8,839 bases of DNA from Lautropia sp. SCN 70-15 (GTDB lineage Bacteria; Pseudomonadota; Gammaproteobacteria; Burkholderiales; Burkholderiaceae_E): the NCBI GenBank assembly GCA_001724315.1, contig MEEC01000104.1:1-8839 (forward strand). The letters are read 5' to 3'. The stretch's first letter is position 1. Each line of letters opens with the position of its first letter. A program made the translations under genes and the position numbers. Positions 1-6,781 of the stretch are shown in pieces. The notes under the pieces were generated by a model. That model saw only the letters and a program-made list of their open reading frames with translations, did not search any database and was not told where the DNA came from.

Positions 1-958
1 GAAAGCCGTTCTGCACGTCGGTGGTCGAGATCGCGATGAGCGAATTGCCCGAAGGGCCACAGACCAGCAGGTTGGCGCCTGGCTCGGCGTAGAGCGGGGC
101 CCTGCCGTCGACGTCGACCGCACAGGCGGCGATCACGCCGAACTGGTTCACGTAGCCATCGTAGTTCGAGTTCTCCCGATTGACGTAACCGTCGCGGGTC
201 TCGTTCTCGATTGGAATGCAGCGATCCTCCGGTCGCGCGCCCTCCGTGATGTGGTAGCAGCCGCCATTGCCGCCCGGGAACACGTAGACCGTGCCCAACC
301 CGCCACGCCCCTTCTCGATGCCGGTTCGTACCGCCGACACGAAGCTGTCCTCGGCGCGGTTCAGCATCCCGTTGTCGGGCGACCCCCAGCTGTTGTTGTA
401 GATCGCGTTGGCGTCGAGGTCGCGGGTCAGCGCGTCGGCGATGTCGGCGTCGGTGCTGGTCGCCAGCGCGTTATAGGCCGCCAACCCGGCGCGCGGCGCC
501 ACGCCGGCGCCCTGGAACGCATTGTTGTCGCGCGCGAGGATGATTCCGGTGACCGCGGTGCCGTGGTCGTCGTCGAAGTACCAGGGAAGCGGCTCGGTGG
601 CGGAGCCGGTGCGGTAGTCGAAGACAGCGCCCGGGACGAGATTGGGGGCGAGATCCTGGTGGACGGTCTCGATCGCGTCGTCGACGACCGCAACCCGGAC
701 GCCTTCGCCGCGGATGCCGAGATCCGTCCAGACCGATTTCGCACCCAGCGCGTCGAGGTGCCATTGCAGCGACAGGAAGCTCGGCTCATCGGGCCCCTCA
801 TCCTGATCGTAGGGGTCGGCCAGCACCGCGGTGTAGTCGAAGTCCGGCGGAGGATATGTGGCCGTGCTGTCCTCGCCGCCCCCGCCGCAAGCGGCAAGCA
901 CCGACATCCCCAGGCAAGCGAGGGCAACGGACAGGCGGTGCATGCGTCGGGATGACAT
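1..958 (-). CDS. Kexin-like (S8B) subtilisin-family serine protease, lipoprotein, C-terminus outside window
   Basis: Partial gene running off the left edge; 319 codons are visible. The N-terminus is a lipoprotein signal peptide: basic MSSRRMHR, a hydrophobic stretch, then lipobox LAAC with the lipidated Cys at residue 24 and a Gly-rich tether. The mature enzyme should therefore be membrane-anchored outside the cytoplasm. Catalytic Asp is D93 in VAVVDDAIE, catalytic His is H132 in DDDHGTAVTG, and the oxyanion Asn is N231 in YVFPGGNGG. NNSWGSPDNG (188-197) and NYDGYVNQFGVIAACAVD, followed by ISTTD near the edge, fit the kexin/proprotein-convertase branch better than classical subtilisins. The nucleophilic Ser and any P-domain lie beyond position 1. 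One oddity is that the usual DDG after the catalytic Asp reads DDA. ATG at 958 was chosen; ATG at 943 would still leave a usable signal peptide. Neither has a strong Shine-Dalgarno sequence. It is transcribed divergently from pyc. Substrate unknown. Confidence 0.88.
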   Translation of the reverse strand, partial: MSSRRMHRLSVALACLGMSVLAACGGGGEDSTATYPPPDFDYTAVLADPYDQDEGPDEPSFLSLQWHLDALGAKSVWTDLGIRGEGVRVAVVDDAIETVHQDLAPNLVPGAVFDYRTGSATEPLPWYFDDDHGTAVTGIILARDNNAFQGAGVAPRAGLAAYNALATSTDADIADALTRDLDANAIYNNSWGSPDNGMLNRAEDSFVSAVRTGIEKGRGGLGTVYVFPGGNGGCYHITEGARPEDRCIPIENETRDGYVNRENSNYDGYVNQFGVIAACAVDVDGRAPLYAEPGANLLVCGPSGNSLIAISTTDVQNGF

Positions 959-967
959 CGATCAGGA

Positions 968-984
968 GCCCCGAGACACGGGGC
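968..984 (-). promoter_or_regulatory. Small hairpin in the leader of the protease gene
   Basis: GCCCCG (968-973) and CGGGGC (979-984) form a perfect 6-bp stem with a 5-nt loop. In the protease mRNA it ends 9 nt before the ATG at 958. Its 3' arm carries the only G-run near the start, so the structure could limit ribosome access. The dyad is seen directly; the role is inferred. Any GC-rich leader may contain such a stem by chance. Confidence 0.35.
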
Positions 985-1009
985 GAATCCGCAATTCCGC
1001 CATGCTACC

Positions 1010-1036
1010 CGGCAGCTGCGCGCGCCGCAGCTGCCG
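1010..1036. repeat. Perfect 11-bp inverted repeat with 5-nt spacer between divergent genes
   Basis: CGGCAGCTGCG (1010-1020) is exactly repeated in inverse as CGCAGCTGCCG (1026-1036), separated by CGCGC. Each arm contains the self-complementary hexamer CAGCTG. It lies about 50 bp upstream of the protease start and 85 bp upstream of the pyc start. It has no T-run, and both flanking genes read away from it, so an intrinsic terminator is unlikely. A protein-binding operator or a cruciform-forming element serving both genes is more plausible. The symmetry is seen in the sequence; the function is inferred. Confidence 0.6.
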
Positions 1037-1056
1037 AACCACCGCAAACCGGCAAC

Positions 1057-1086
1057 TTGTCGCGCCGCTGCCAAATCCGCTACTGT
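1057..1086 (+). promoter_or_regulatory. Candidate sigma70-like promoter for pyc
   Basis: TTGTCG at 1057-1062 and TACTGT at 1081-1086 are separated by 18 bp. The -35 matches the consensus at four of six positions. The -10 matches at only three, though these include T1, A2 and the final T. It lies just downstream of the 11-bp dyad and would give a short leader containing the polypyrimidine tract. Weak evidence; offered as the best candidate in the gap. Confidence 0.25.
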
Positions 1087-1113
1087 CTTTCCCTTCCCTT
1101 TTCCCCGTCCCTC
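1087..1113. other. Polypyrimidine tract with four C-runs before pyc
   Basis: The tract contains C-runs at 1091-1093, 1096-1098, 1103-1106 and 1109-1111, separated by 2-4 nt. The minus strand therefore carries a canonical four-run G-quadruplex pattern and the plus strand could form an i-motif. It ends about 8 nt before the pyc start codon. Only GGAAA at 1114-1118 resembles a ribosome binding site there. TCCCTTCCC (1090-1098) is the exact complement of a 9-mer that occurs twice in the purine tract after pyc. Confidence 0.5.
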
Positions 1114-1121
1114 GGAAACCG

Positions 1122-4100
1122 ATGTCCCGCATCCACTCCCTGCTCGTCGCCAACCGTTCCGAAATCGCGATTCGCGTCATGCGCGCCGCGGCCGAACTGG
1201 GCATGCGCACGGTGGCGATCTTCTCGCATGAGGATCGCTTCGCGCTGCATCGCTTCAAGGCCGACGAGAGCTATCAGGTCGGCGAGGGGCTCAAGCCGCT
1301 GCAGGCCTATCTGGACATCGACGACGTGATCCGGATCGCCAAGCGCTCGCGGGTCGACGCGATCCACCCCGGCTACGGCTTCCTGTCGGAAAACCCGGAT
1401 TTCGCCCGGGCCTGCGAGAAGGCCGGCATCCTGTTCGTGGGGCCCTCGCCCGAGGTGATGACCACGCTGGGCAACAAGGTGGCCGCCCGCAATGCCGCCC
1501 AGGCCGCAGGCGTGCCGGTCATGCCGGCCACGGGCCCCTTGCCGAAGACCGGCGACGAAGCGGCCGACCTGGCGCAGGCGAAGCGCATGGCCGCCGAGGT
1601 CGGCTATCCGGTCATGCTGAAGGCGAGCTGGGGCGGCGGCGGCCGGGGAATGCGGGTGATCGCGAACGACGCCGAGCTCGAGTCCCAGTTGCCGGTTGCG
1701 CGGCGGGAGGCGGCCGCAGCCTTCGGCAACGATGAGGTCTATCTCGAGAAGCTGGTCAGGCGGGCCCGCCACGTCGAGGTGCAACTGCTCGGCGACCGGC
1801 ACGGCAACCTGGTCCACCTGTTCGAGCGCGACTGCTCGGTGCAGCGGCGCAACCAGAAGGTGGTCGAACGGGCGCCCGCGCCCTACCTGGACGACGTTCG
1901 CCGGGCCGCGCTGTGCGAGGCCGCGCTGAAGCTCGGCCGCGCGGTGGGCTACACCCACGCCGGCACCGTCGAGTTCCTGATGGACGCCGACTCGGGCGAC
2001 TTCTGGTTCATCGAGGTCAACCCGCGCATCCAGGTCGAGCACACGGTCACCGAGCAAGTCACCGGCATCGACATCGTCAAGGCGCAGCTGCGCATCACCG
2101 AGGGCGCGCGGATCGGCGAGCCCGGCGGGCCGGTGCCGGCGCAGGAGGCCATCCGGCTGAACGGTCACGCGCTGCAGTGCCGGGTCACGACCGAGGACCC
2201 GGAGAACGCCTTCACGCCGGACTACGGCCGGATCTCGGCCTACCGCAGCGCGGCCGGCTTCGGCCTGCGGCTCGACGGCGGCACCGCCTACACCGGCGCG
2301 GTGATCACGCCCTACTACGACTCGCTGCTGGTCAAGGTCACCGCCTGGGCGCCCAGCGCCCAGGAGGCGATCCGCCGGATGGACCGCGGCCTGCGCGAGT
2401 TCCGGATCCGCGGCGTGGCCACCAACCTGCAGTTCGTCGAGAACGTGATCAACCACCCGGACTTCGCCGCCGGCACGGTGACCACGCGCTTCATCGACGA
2501 CACGCCCGAGCTCTTCCGCTTCCCGCGGCGCCGCGACCGGGCCACCCGCTTGCTGCGCTACATCGGCGACGTGACGGTGAACGGGCATCCCGACATGAAG
2601 GGCCGCGCGAAGCCGGATCTTTCGCACGTGCACGTCGGCCTTCCCCGGCGCTGGCCTGGCGGTTCGGGCGGCGCGCATGGCGCGGTGACCAACCCGATCG
2701 CCCGGCCGGGCGAGCCGATCGACCTGACGGTGAAACCGCCGCCCGGAACCCGCGACCTGCTCCGCGAGCTCGGCCCGCATAAGTTCGCCGAGTGGATGAA
2801 GGACAGCGGCCGCGTGCTGCTGACCGACACCACGATGCGCGACGCGCACCAGTCGCTGCTGGCCACGCGGATGCGCACGATCGACATGGAGCGGATCGCG
2901 CCCTACTACGCGCGGATGCTGCCGCAGCTCTTCTCGCTCGAGTGCTGGGGCGGGGCCACCTTCGACGTGGCGCTACGCTTCCTGAAGGAAGACCCGTGGG
3001 AGCGGCTGGCGCGATTGCGCGAGGCGGTGCCGAACATCCTGTTCCAGATGCTGCTCCGGGGCAGCAACGCGGTGGGCTACACCAACTATCCGGACAACGT
3101 GGTGCGGCAGTTCGTCGGCCGGGCGGCGGCCGGCGGTGTCGATCTCTTCCGCGTCTTCGACTCGCTGAACTGGGTCGAGAACATGCGGGTGGCGATCGAC
3201 GCGGTCAACGAGGCCGGCGCGCTCTGCGAAGGCGCGATCTGCTACACCGGCGACCTGTTCGACCGCTCGCGCCCGAAGTACGACCTGATGTACTACCTGG
3301 ACATCGCGAAGCAGCTGCAGCGCGCCGGCGTGCAGGTGCTGGGCATCAAGGACATGTCCGGCGTGTGCCGGCCGCGCGCGGCGCGCGAGCTCGTCGCCGC
3401 GCTGAAGGCCGAGACCGGCCTGCCGGTGCACTTCCACACGCACGACACCAGCGGCGCCTCGGTGGCCTCGGTGCTGGCGGCGATCGAGGCAGGCGCCGAC
3501 GCGGTCGACGGCGCGATGGATGCTATGAGCGGGCTCACCTCGCAGCCCAACCTGGGCGCGATCGTGGCGGCGCTCGAGGGCGGCGACCGCGACCCGGGCG
3601 TGGACCGCGAGTCGATGCAGGCGATCTCGCATTACTGGGAAGGCGTGCGCAGGCTGTACGCGCCTTTCGAGTCGGACATCCGGGCCGGTACCTCGGACGT
3701 CTACCGCCACGAGATGCCGGGCGGCCAGTACACGAACCTGCGCGAGCAGGCCCGGGCCCTGGGGCTCGAACATCGCTGGCCCGAGGTCGCGAAGGCCTAT
3801 GCCGAGGTGAACCAGCTGTTCGGCGACATCGTGAAGGTCACGCCGACCTCGAAGGTGGTCGGCGACATGGCGCTCTTCATGGTGGCCAACGACCTGACAC
3901 CGGCCGACGTGGCCGATCCCTCGCGCGAGATCGCTTTCCCGGAGAGCGTGGTCTCGCTGTTCAAGGGCGAGCTGGGCTTCCCGCCCGACGGCTTCCCGGC
4001 GGCGCTGTCGCGCAAGGTGCTCAAGTGCGACAGTCCGAACCCGATCCTGGCCGAACCGCCTCGCCCGTATCGCCCCGGCGACCGGCTGCCGGCGGCGGAC

Positions 4101-4673
4101 CTGGAGGCCGTTCGCGAGGAGGCCGCCAAGGCGGTGGGCCGGCAGGTCGGCGACGACGATCTCGCCTCGTGGCTGATGTACCCGAAGGTGTTCCGCGAGT
4201 ATGCCGAGCACCGGCGTCACTACGGCGACGTGAGCGTGCTGCCGACCCAGACCTTCTTCTACGGGATGCGCGAGCGCGAGGAGGTGTCGATCGACATCGA
4301 TCCGGGCAAGACGCTGGTGGTGCGGATGCAGGGCACCGGCCCGGCCGAGGAAGAGGGCGTGGTGCGCGTGTTCTTCGAGCTCAACGGCCAACCGCGCACG
4401 CTTCGGGTCGAGAAGGCCGGTGCGGTGCGCGCCGCCAGGCGCCGCCAGGCCGACCCGGCCGATCCCTCGCAGGTGCCGGCGCCGATGCCCGGCATGATCG
4501 TGACCGTGGCGGTCAAGGCCGGCCAGAAAGTGCGCGCCGGCGACCCGCTGGTCTCCATCGAGGCGATGAAGATGGAGACGCAGATCCGCGCCGAGCGCGA
4601 CGGCACGGTCAAGGCGGTTCACGTGAAGCCCGGCGAGACGGTGGAGGCGCACGACCTGCTGGTGGAGGTCTGA
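1122..4673 (+). CDS. pyc: Pyruvate carboxylase, single-chain, biotin-dependent
   Basis: Complete 1183-residue enzyme that carboxylates pyruvate to oxaloacetate using ATP, bicarbonate and biotin. It is a cytoplasmic anaplerotic enzyme, usually a tetramer. Biotin carboxylase comes first: LLVANRSEIAIRVMRAA at the N-terminus, ATP-grasp glycine loop GGGGRGMR (171-178), FERDCSVQRRNQKVVE (234-249) and FIEVNPRIQVEH with E298, N300 and R302. The carboxyltransferase domain follows: TDTTMRDAHQS with metal ligand D569 and R573, FQMLLRGSNAVGYTNYPDN, GIKDM with the lysine expected to be carbamylated at K743, HFHTHD with metal ligands H772 and H774, and T907 in KVTPTSK. The C-terminal biotinyl domain has EAMKMET with biotinyl-Lys K1150. 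All key residues are present and the length is close to the family norm of about 1150. Start ATG 1122 was chosen because homologues begin just before the LVANR motif; the frame is open upstream to 858, but that part overlaps the divergent gene and its leader. No terminator is evident after the stop. Confidence 0.97.
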   Translation: MSRIHSLLVANRSEIAIRVMRAAAELGMRTVAIFSHEDRFALHRFKADESYQVGEGLKPLQAYLDIDDVIRIAKRSRVDAIHPGYGFLSENPDFARACEKAGILFVGPSPEVMTTLGNKVAARNAAQAAGVPVMPATGPLPKTGDEAADLAQAKRMAAEVGYPVMLKASWGGGGRGMRVIANDAELESQLPVARREAAAAFGNDEVYLEKLVRRARHVEVQLLGDRHGNLVHLFERDCSVQRRNQKVVERAPAPYLDDVRRAALCEAALKLGRAVGYTHAGTVEFLMDADSGDFWFIEVNPRIQVEHTVTEQVTGIDIVKAQLRITEGARIGEPGGPVPAQEAIRLNGHALQCRVTTEDPENAFTPDYGRISAYRSAAGFGLRLDGGTAYTGAVITPYYDSLLVKVTAWAPSAQEAIRRMDRGLREFRIRGVATNLQFVENVINHPDFAAGTVTTRFIDDTPELFRFPRRRDRATRLLRYIGDVTVNGHPDMKGRAKPDLSHVHVGLPRRWPGGSGGAHGAVTNPIARPGEPIDLTVKPPPGTRDLLRELGPHKFAEWMKDSGRVLLTDTTMRDAHQSLLATRMRTIDMERIAPYYARMLPQLFSLECWGGATFDVALRFLKEDPWERLARLREAVPNILFQMLLRGSNAVGYTNYPDNVVRQFVGRAAAGGVDLFRVFDSLNWVENMRVAIDAVNEAGALCEGAICYTGDLFDRSRPKYDLMYYLDIAKQLQRAGVQVLGIKDMSGVCRPRAARELVAALKAETGLPVHFHTHDTSGASVASVLAAIEAGADAVDGAMDAMSGLTSQPNLGAIVAALEGGDRDPGVDRESMQAISHYWEGVRRLYAPFESDIRAGTSDVYRHEMPGGQYTNLREQARALGLEHRWPEVAKAYAEVNQLFGDIVKVTPTSKVVGDMALFMVANDLTPADVADPSREIAFPESVVSLFKGELGFPPDGFPAALSRKVLKCDSPNPILAEPPRPYRPGDRLPAADLEAVREEAAKAVGRQVGDDDLASWLMYPKVFREYAEHRRHYGDVSVLPTQTFFYGMREREEVSIDIDPGKTLVVRMQGTGPAEEEGVVRVFFELNGQPRTLRVEKAGAVRAARRRQADPADPSQVPAPMPGMIVTVAVKAGQKVRAGDPLVSIEAMKMETQIRAERDGTVKAVHVKPGETVEAHDLLVEV

Positions 4674-4678
4674 CTGGC

Positions 4679-4708
4679 GGGAAGGGAGAAGGGGGAAGGG
4701 AGAAGGGG
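4679..4708 (+). repeat. Tandem 14-bp purine repeat, G-quadruplex-prone, overlapping the Shine-Dalgarno region
   Basis: GGGAAGGGAGAAGG occurs twice in perfect tandem (4679-4692 and 4693-4706), followed by GG and then the ATG at 4709. Five G-runs of three or more, with loops of 2-4 nt, fit the canonical G-quadruplex pattern on the coding strand and in the mRNA. The same purines are the only ribosome binding site for the GNAT gene. Folding could therefore compete with initiation, or slippage of the repeat could change its length. The repeat is seen; the regulatory role is inferred. Confidence 0.6.
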
Positions 4709-5209
4709 ATGACGGAAGGGCGTTGGGTGGTCAGGGCGCTGCGCGAGGACGAGAAGGCCGCGTGGGCGCCGCTGTGGCGGGGCTATCAGCAGTTCTACGG
4801 GGTCGAGATCCCGGCCGAGGTCACTGAGCTGACCTGGGCGCGCTTCCACGATCCGGCCGAGCCGATGTTCGTGCTGGGGGCATTCGCTGCCGGCTCGGGC
4901 GCCGGGCCGTCCGCCGCCTCGCTTTCGGGTGAAGGCAGTTCGCGCCTGCTCGGCATCGTTCACTACGTCCTGCACCGGTCCTGCTGGACGGCCGGCCCCT
5001 ACTGCTACCTGCAGGACCTGTTCACCGTGCCCGAGTCGCGCGGGCAGGGCGTGGGGCGGGGGCTGATCGAGGCGGTCTACGCGAAGGCGGCCGAGGCGGG
5101 CGCGAGCCGGGTCTGGTGGCTCACGCAGGAGACCAATTACGCCGGCCGGATGCTCTACGACCGGGTCGCCGACCGGCCGGGCTTCATCCAGTACCGCAAG
5201 CTGCTGTGA
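4709..5209 (+). CDS. GNAT-family N-acetyltransferase
   Basis: A 166-residue protein of the GNAT fold, expected to transfer an acetyl group from acetyl-CoA to an amine; the acceptor cannot be told. The acetyl-CoA-binding signature is clear: LQDLFTVPESRGQGVGRGL, where RGQGVG is the Q/RxxGxG pyrophosphate loop, followed by a helix and the C-terminal WWLTQETNYAGRMLYDRV segment typical of strand beta5 to helix alpha4. An early WRGYQQFYG segment also recurs in this family. A Gly/Ser/Ala-rich stretch around residues 60-78 interrupts the central sheet and looks like a flexible loop insertion. Start ATG 4709 directly follows a purine-rich tract that can serve as Shine-Dalgarno. It begins 35 nt after pyc and its stop overlaps the next gene's start, so the three genes may be co-transcribed. 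Confidence 0.9.
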   Translation: MTEGRWVVRALREDEKAAWAPLWRGYQQFYGVEIPAEVTELTWARFHDPAEPMFVLGAFAAGSGAGPSAASLSGEGSSRLLGIVHYVLHRSCWTAGPYCYLQDLFTVPESRGQGVGRGLIEAVYAKAAEAGASRVWWLTQETNYAGRMLYDRVADRPGFIQYRKLL

Positions 5210-5736
5210 AGCCGGAGGCCCCCGGTCCCTCCTCCTTTCGACGCGTCGACTCGCCGCTCGGCCGGGTGCTGCTGGTCGCGCTGCGTGGCCGCCTGAGCGG
5301 GCTCTACTTCGAGGGTCAGTGGGACGAGCCCGATCTCGGCCAGGCGCCCGACGAGGACGAGCGCGTGCGTGCCGGGGACGCGGCGGTGCTCGACCGGGCG
5401 AGCGAGCAACTGCAGGCGTACTTCGAGGGTCGCCGCCGGCGCTTCGACCTGCCGCTGGAACTCGTCGGCACGGCGTTCCAGCGCGAGGTCTGGCAGGCCC
5501 TGCTCGCCATTCCCTTCGGCGCCACGAGCACCTATGGCGAGGTCGCCGCGCGAATCGGGCGGCCGCGGGCGGTCCGGGCGGTCGGCGGCGCCATCGGGCG
5601 CAACCCGGTGTCCATCGTCGTGCCCTGCCATCGGGTCGTCGGCAGCGACGGTTCGCTGACGGGCTTCGGCGGCGGCTTGCCGCGCAAGCGCGCGCTGCTG
5701 GGCATCGAAGGCGCGCTGCCGTCGTCGCTGCTCTGA
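5206..5736 (+). CDS. ogt: Methylated-DNA--[protein]-cysteine S-methyltransferase (O6-alkylguanine-DNA alkyltransferase)
   Basis: A 176-residue suicide repair protein that moves the alkyl group from O6-alkylguanine (and O4-alkylthymine) in DNA to its own cysteine. The active site is VVPCHRV with acceptor C141. Upstream, TAFQREVWQALLAIPFGATS and TYGEVAARIG form the helix-turn-helix DNA-binding part, and RAVRAVGGAIGRNP carries the arginine finger and the Asn hinge before the active site. The C-terminal TGFGGGLPRKRALLGIEG is also standard. The N-terminal SPLGRVLLVALRGRLSGLYF matches the small alpha/beta domain. There is no Ada-type regulatory domain, so this is the stand-alone Ogt type. The start is taken as GTG 5206, which overlaps the preceding TGA by 4 nt (GTGA) and implies translational coupling. 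No good in-frame ATG exists close by. Confidence 0.94.
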   Translation: MKPEAPGPSSFRRVDSPLGRVLLVALRGRLSGLYFEGQWDEPDLGQAPDEDERVRAGDAAVLDRASEQLQAYFEGRRRRFDLPLELVGTAFQREVWQALLAIPFGATSTYGEVAARIGRPRAVRAVGGAIGRNPVSIVVPCHRVVGSDGSLTGFGGGLPRKRALLGIEGALPSSLL

Positions 5737-5767
5737 TTGGGTCGCAAGATCCGGGGTTCCGGCAGGC

Positions 5768-5800
5768 CGGCCCGTCTGTAGAGTTCCGTGCTTCGGGCCG
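5768..5800. repeat. Weak 7-bp inverted repeat between ogt and the transporter gene
   Basis: CGGCCCG (5768-5774) and CGGGCCG (5794-5800) are inverted copies with a 19-nt loop. There is no T-run, so an intrinsic terminator is poorly supported. The rest of the 91-nt gap (5737-5827) shows only the strong purine Shine-Dalgarno GGAAGGA just before the next ATG. Confidence 0.2.
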
Positions 5801-5827
5801 ACGGTCGCCGGAGCGCTGGAAGGAAAG

Positions 5828-6781
5828 ATGAGCACGCACGAAGATTCGCCTGCCACCGCGGCGGGACCACCGCATGGCCTTGCGGCGATGCGCGGCAGGG
5901 ATCTCGCAGATCTCTTCCTGCTCGCGGCGCTGTGGGGCGGGTCTTTCCTGTTCATACGGGTGGCCGGCCCGCAGTTCGGCGCGGTGCCGATGATGGCCAT
6001 GCGCGCGACCATCGGCGCGCTGTCCCTGCTGCCCGTGCTGTGGCTGGCCGGGCAGTGGGGATCGCTGCGAGCGCACGCGCCGCGCATTGCGGTCATGGGC
6101 CTGGTCAACTCCGCGCTGCCTTTCGTGCTGTTCGGGTATGCGCTGGTCCACCTGAGCGCCGGAATGGGCGCCGTGCTCAACGCGACCGCGCCGTTCTGGG
6201 CCGCGCTCGTCGCCTTCGTGTGGTTCGGCGAGCGGCTCGGCGCCTCGCGCCTGCTCGGGCTCGGCGTGGGATTTGCCGGCGTCTTCGTGCTGGTCGGCGA
6301 CCGCTTCTCGTTCGGGTCGGGCGGCGCCGCGTTGCCGGTGCTCGCCACGCTGGCGGCGACGCTGTCCTACGGCTACTCGGCCAACTATGCGCGCCGATTC
6401 ATGCAGGGGATCGGCCCGATCGCCAGCGCGGCGGGAAGCCAGGTGTCGGCCGCGCTGATGCTCGCCCCATTCGCCTTCTTCAGCTGGCCGGCGCGCGCGC
6501 CCGACGCACTCGCGTGGAGCAGCGTCGCGCTGCTCGGTCTGCTCAGCACCGGGCTGGGCTACGTGCTGTTCTTCAGGCTGCTCGCACGGGTCGGGCCCGC
6601 GCGGGCGATCACGGTCACCTTCCTCGTGCCGGTCTTCGGAATGCTGTGGGGCGCCTTGTTCCTCGGGGAGTCCGTCACGGCGAACATGGTCGCAGGCGCC
6701 GCCACGATCCTGGCGGGCACCGCACTGACGACCGGGCTGGTCGACCCGCTGCGCCGCTTCCAGCCTCCGCGGGCGTCCTGA
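5828..6781 (+). CDS. EamA/DMT-superfamily transporter, ten membrane helices
   Basis: A 317-residue inner-membrane protein of the drug/metabolite transporter superfamily, a group exporting amino acids, metabolites or drugs; the substrate cannot be read from sequence. A hydrophilic N-terminus of about 26 residues precedes ten hydrophobic segments arranged as two EamA repeats. Repeat 1 starts at LFLLAALWGGSFLFIRVA and includes NATAPFWAALVAFVWFGERL. Repeat 2 starts after RFSFGSGGAALP and includes VTFLVPVFGMLWGALFLGES, the usual end of helix 9 with its conserved Pro and Glu. The length matches the family norm of about 290-320. ATG 5828 is backed by GGAAGGA four to five bases upstream. It starts 91 nt after ogt on the same strand, so read-through from that operon is possible but not required. 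Confidence 0.93.
   Translation: MSTHEDSPATAAGPPHGLAAMRGRDLADLFLLAALWGGSFLFIRVAGPQFGAVPMMAMRATIGALSLLPVLWLAGQWGSLRAHAPRIAVMGLVNSALPFVLFGYALVHLSAGMGAVLNATAPFWAALVAFVWFGERLGASRLLGLGVGFAGVFVLVGDRFSFGSGGAALPVLATLAATLSYGYSANYARRFMQGIGPIASAAGSQVSAALMLAPFAFFSWPARAPDALAWSSVALLGLLSTGLGYVLFFRLLARVGPARAITVTFLVPVFGMLWGALFLGESVTANMVAGAATILAGTALTTGLVDPLRRFQPPRAS

Noticed and set aside
251..955. Plus-strand open frame opposite the protease gene
   Set aside because: The minus-strand frame has a lipobox and S8 catalytic motifs; the plus frame is Val/Gly/Arg-rich shadow sequence.
858..1121. N-terminal extension of pyc by 88 codons to 858
   Set aside because: It would overlap the divergent protease coding region and both hairpins, and the extra residues match nothing in pyruvate carboxylases, which start close to the LVANR motif.
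1080..4652. Very long open frames antisense to pyc (about 589 and 559 codons) and an 800-codon frame in another sense phase
   Set aside because: They arise because GC-rich codons rarely create stops in other frames. Their translations are Arg/Ala/Gly/His-rich low-complexity and match no domain, whereas the pyc frame matches a full enzyme.
5768..5800. Inverted repeat after ogt as an intrinsic terminator
   Set aside because: Only 7 bp, a 19-nt loop and no T-run. Kept only as a weak repeat.
4619..6348. Long antisense frames over the GNAT, ogt and transporter genes
   Set aside because: Arg/Pro/Ser-rich translations without motifs. The plus-strand frames encode three recognisable protein families.
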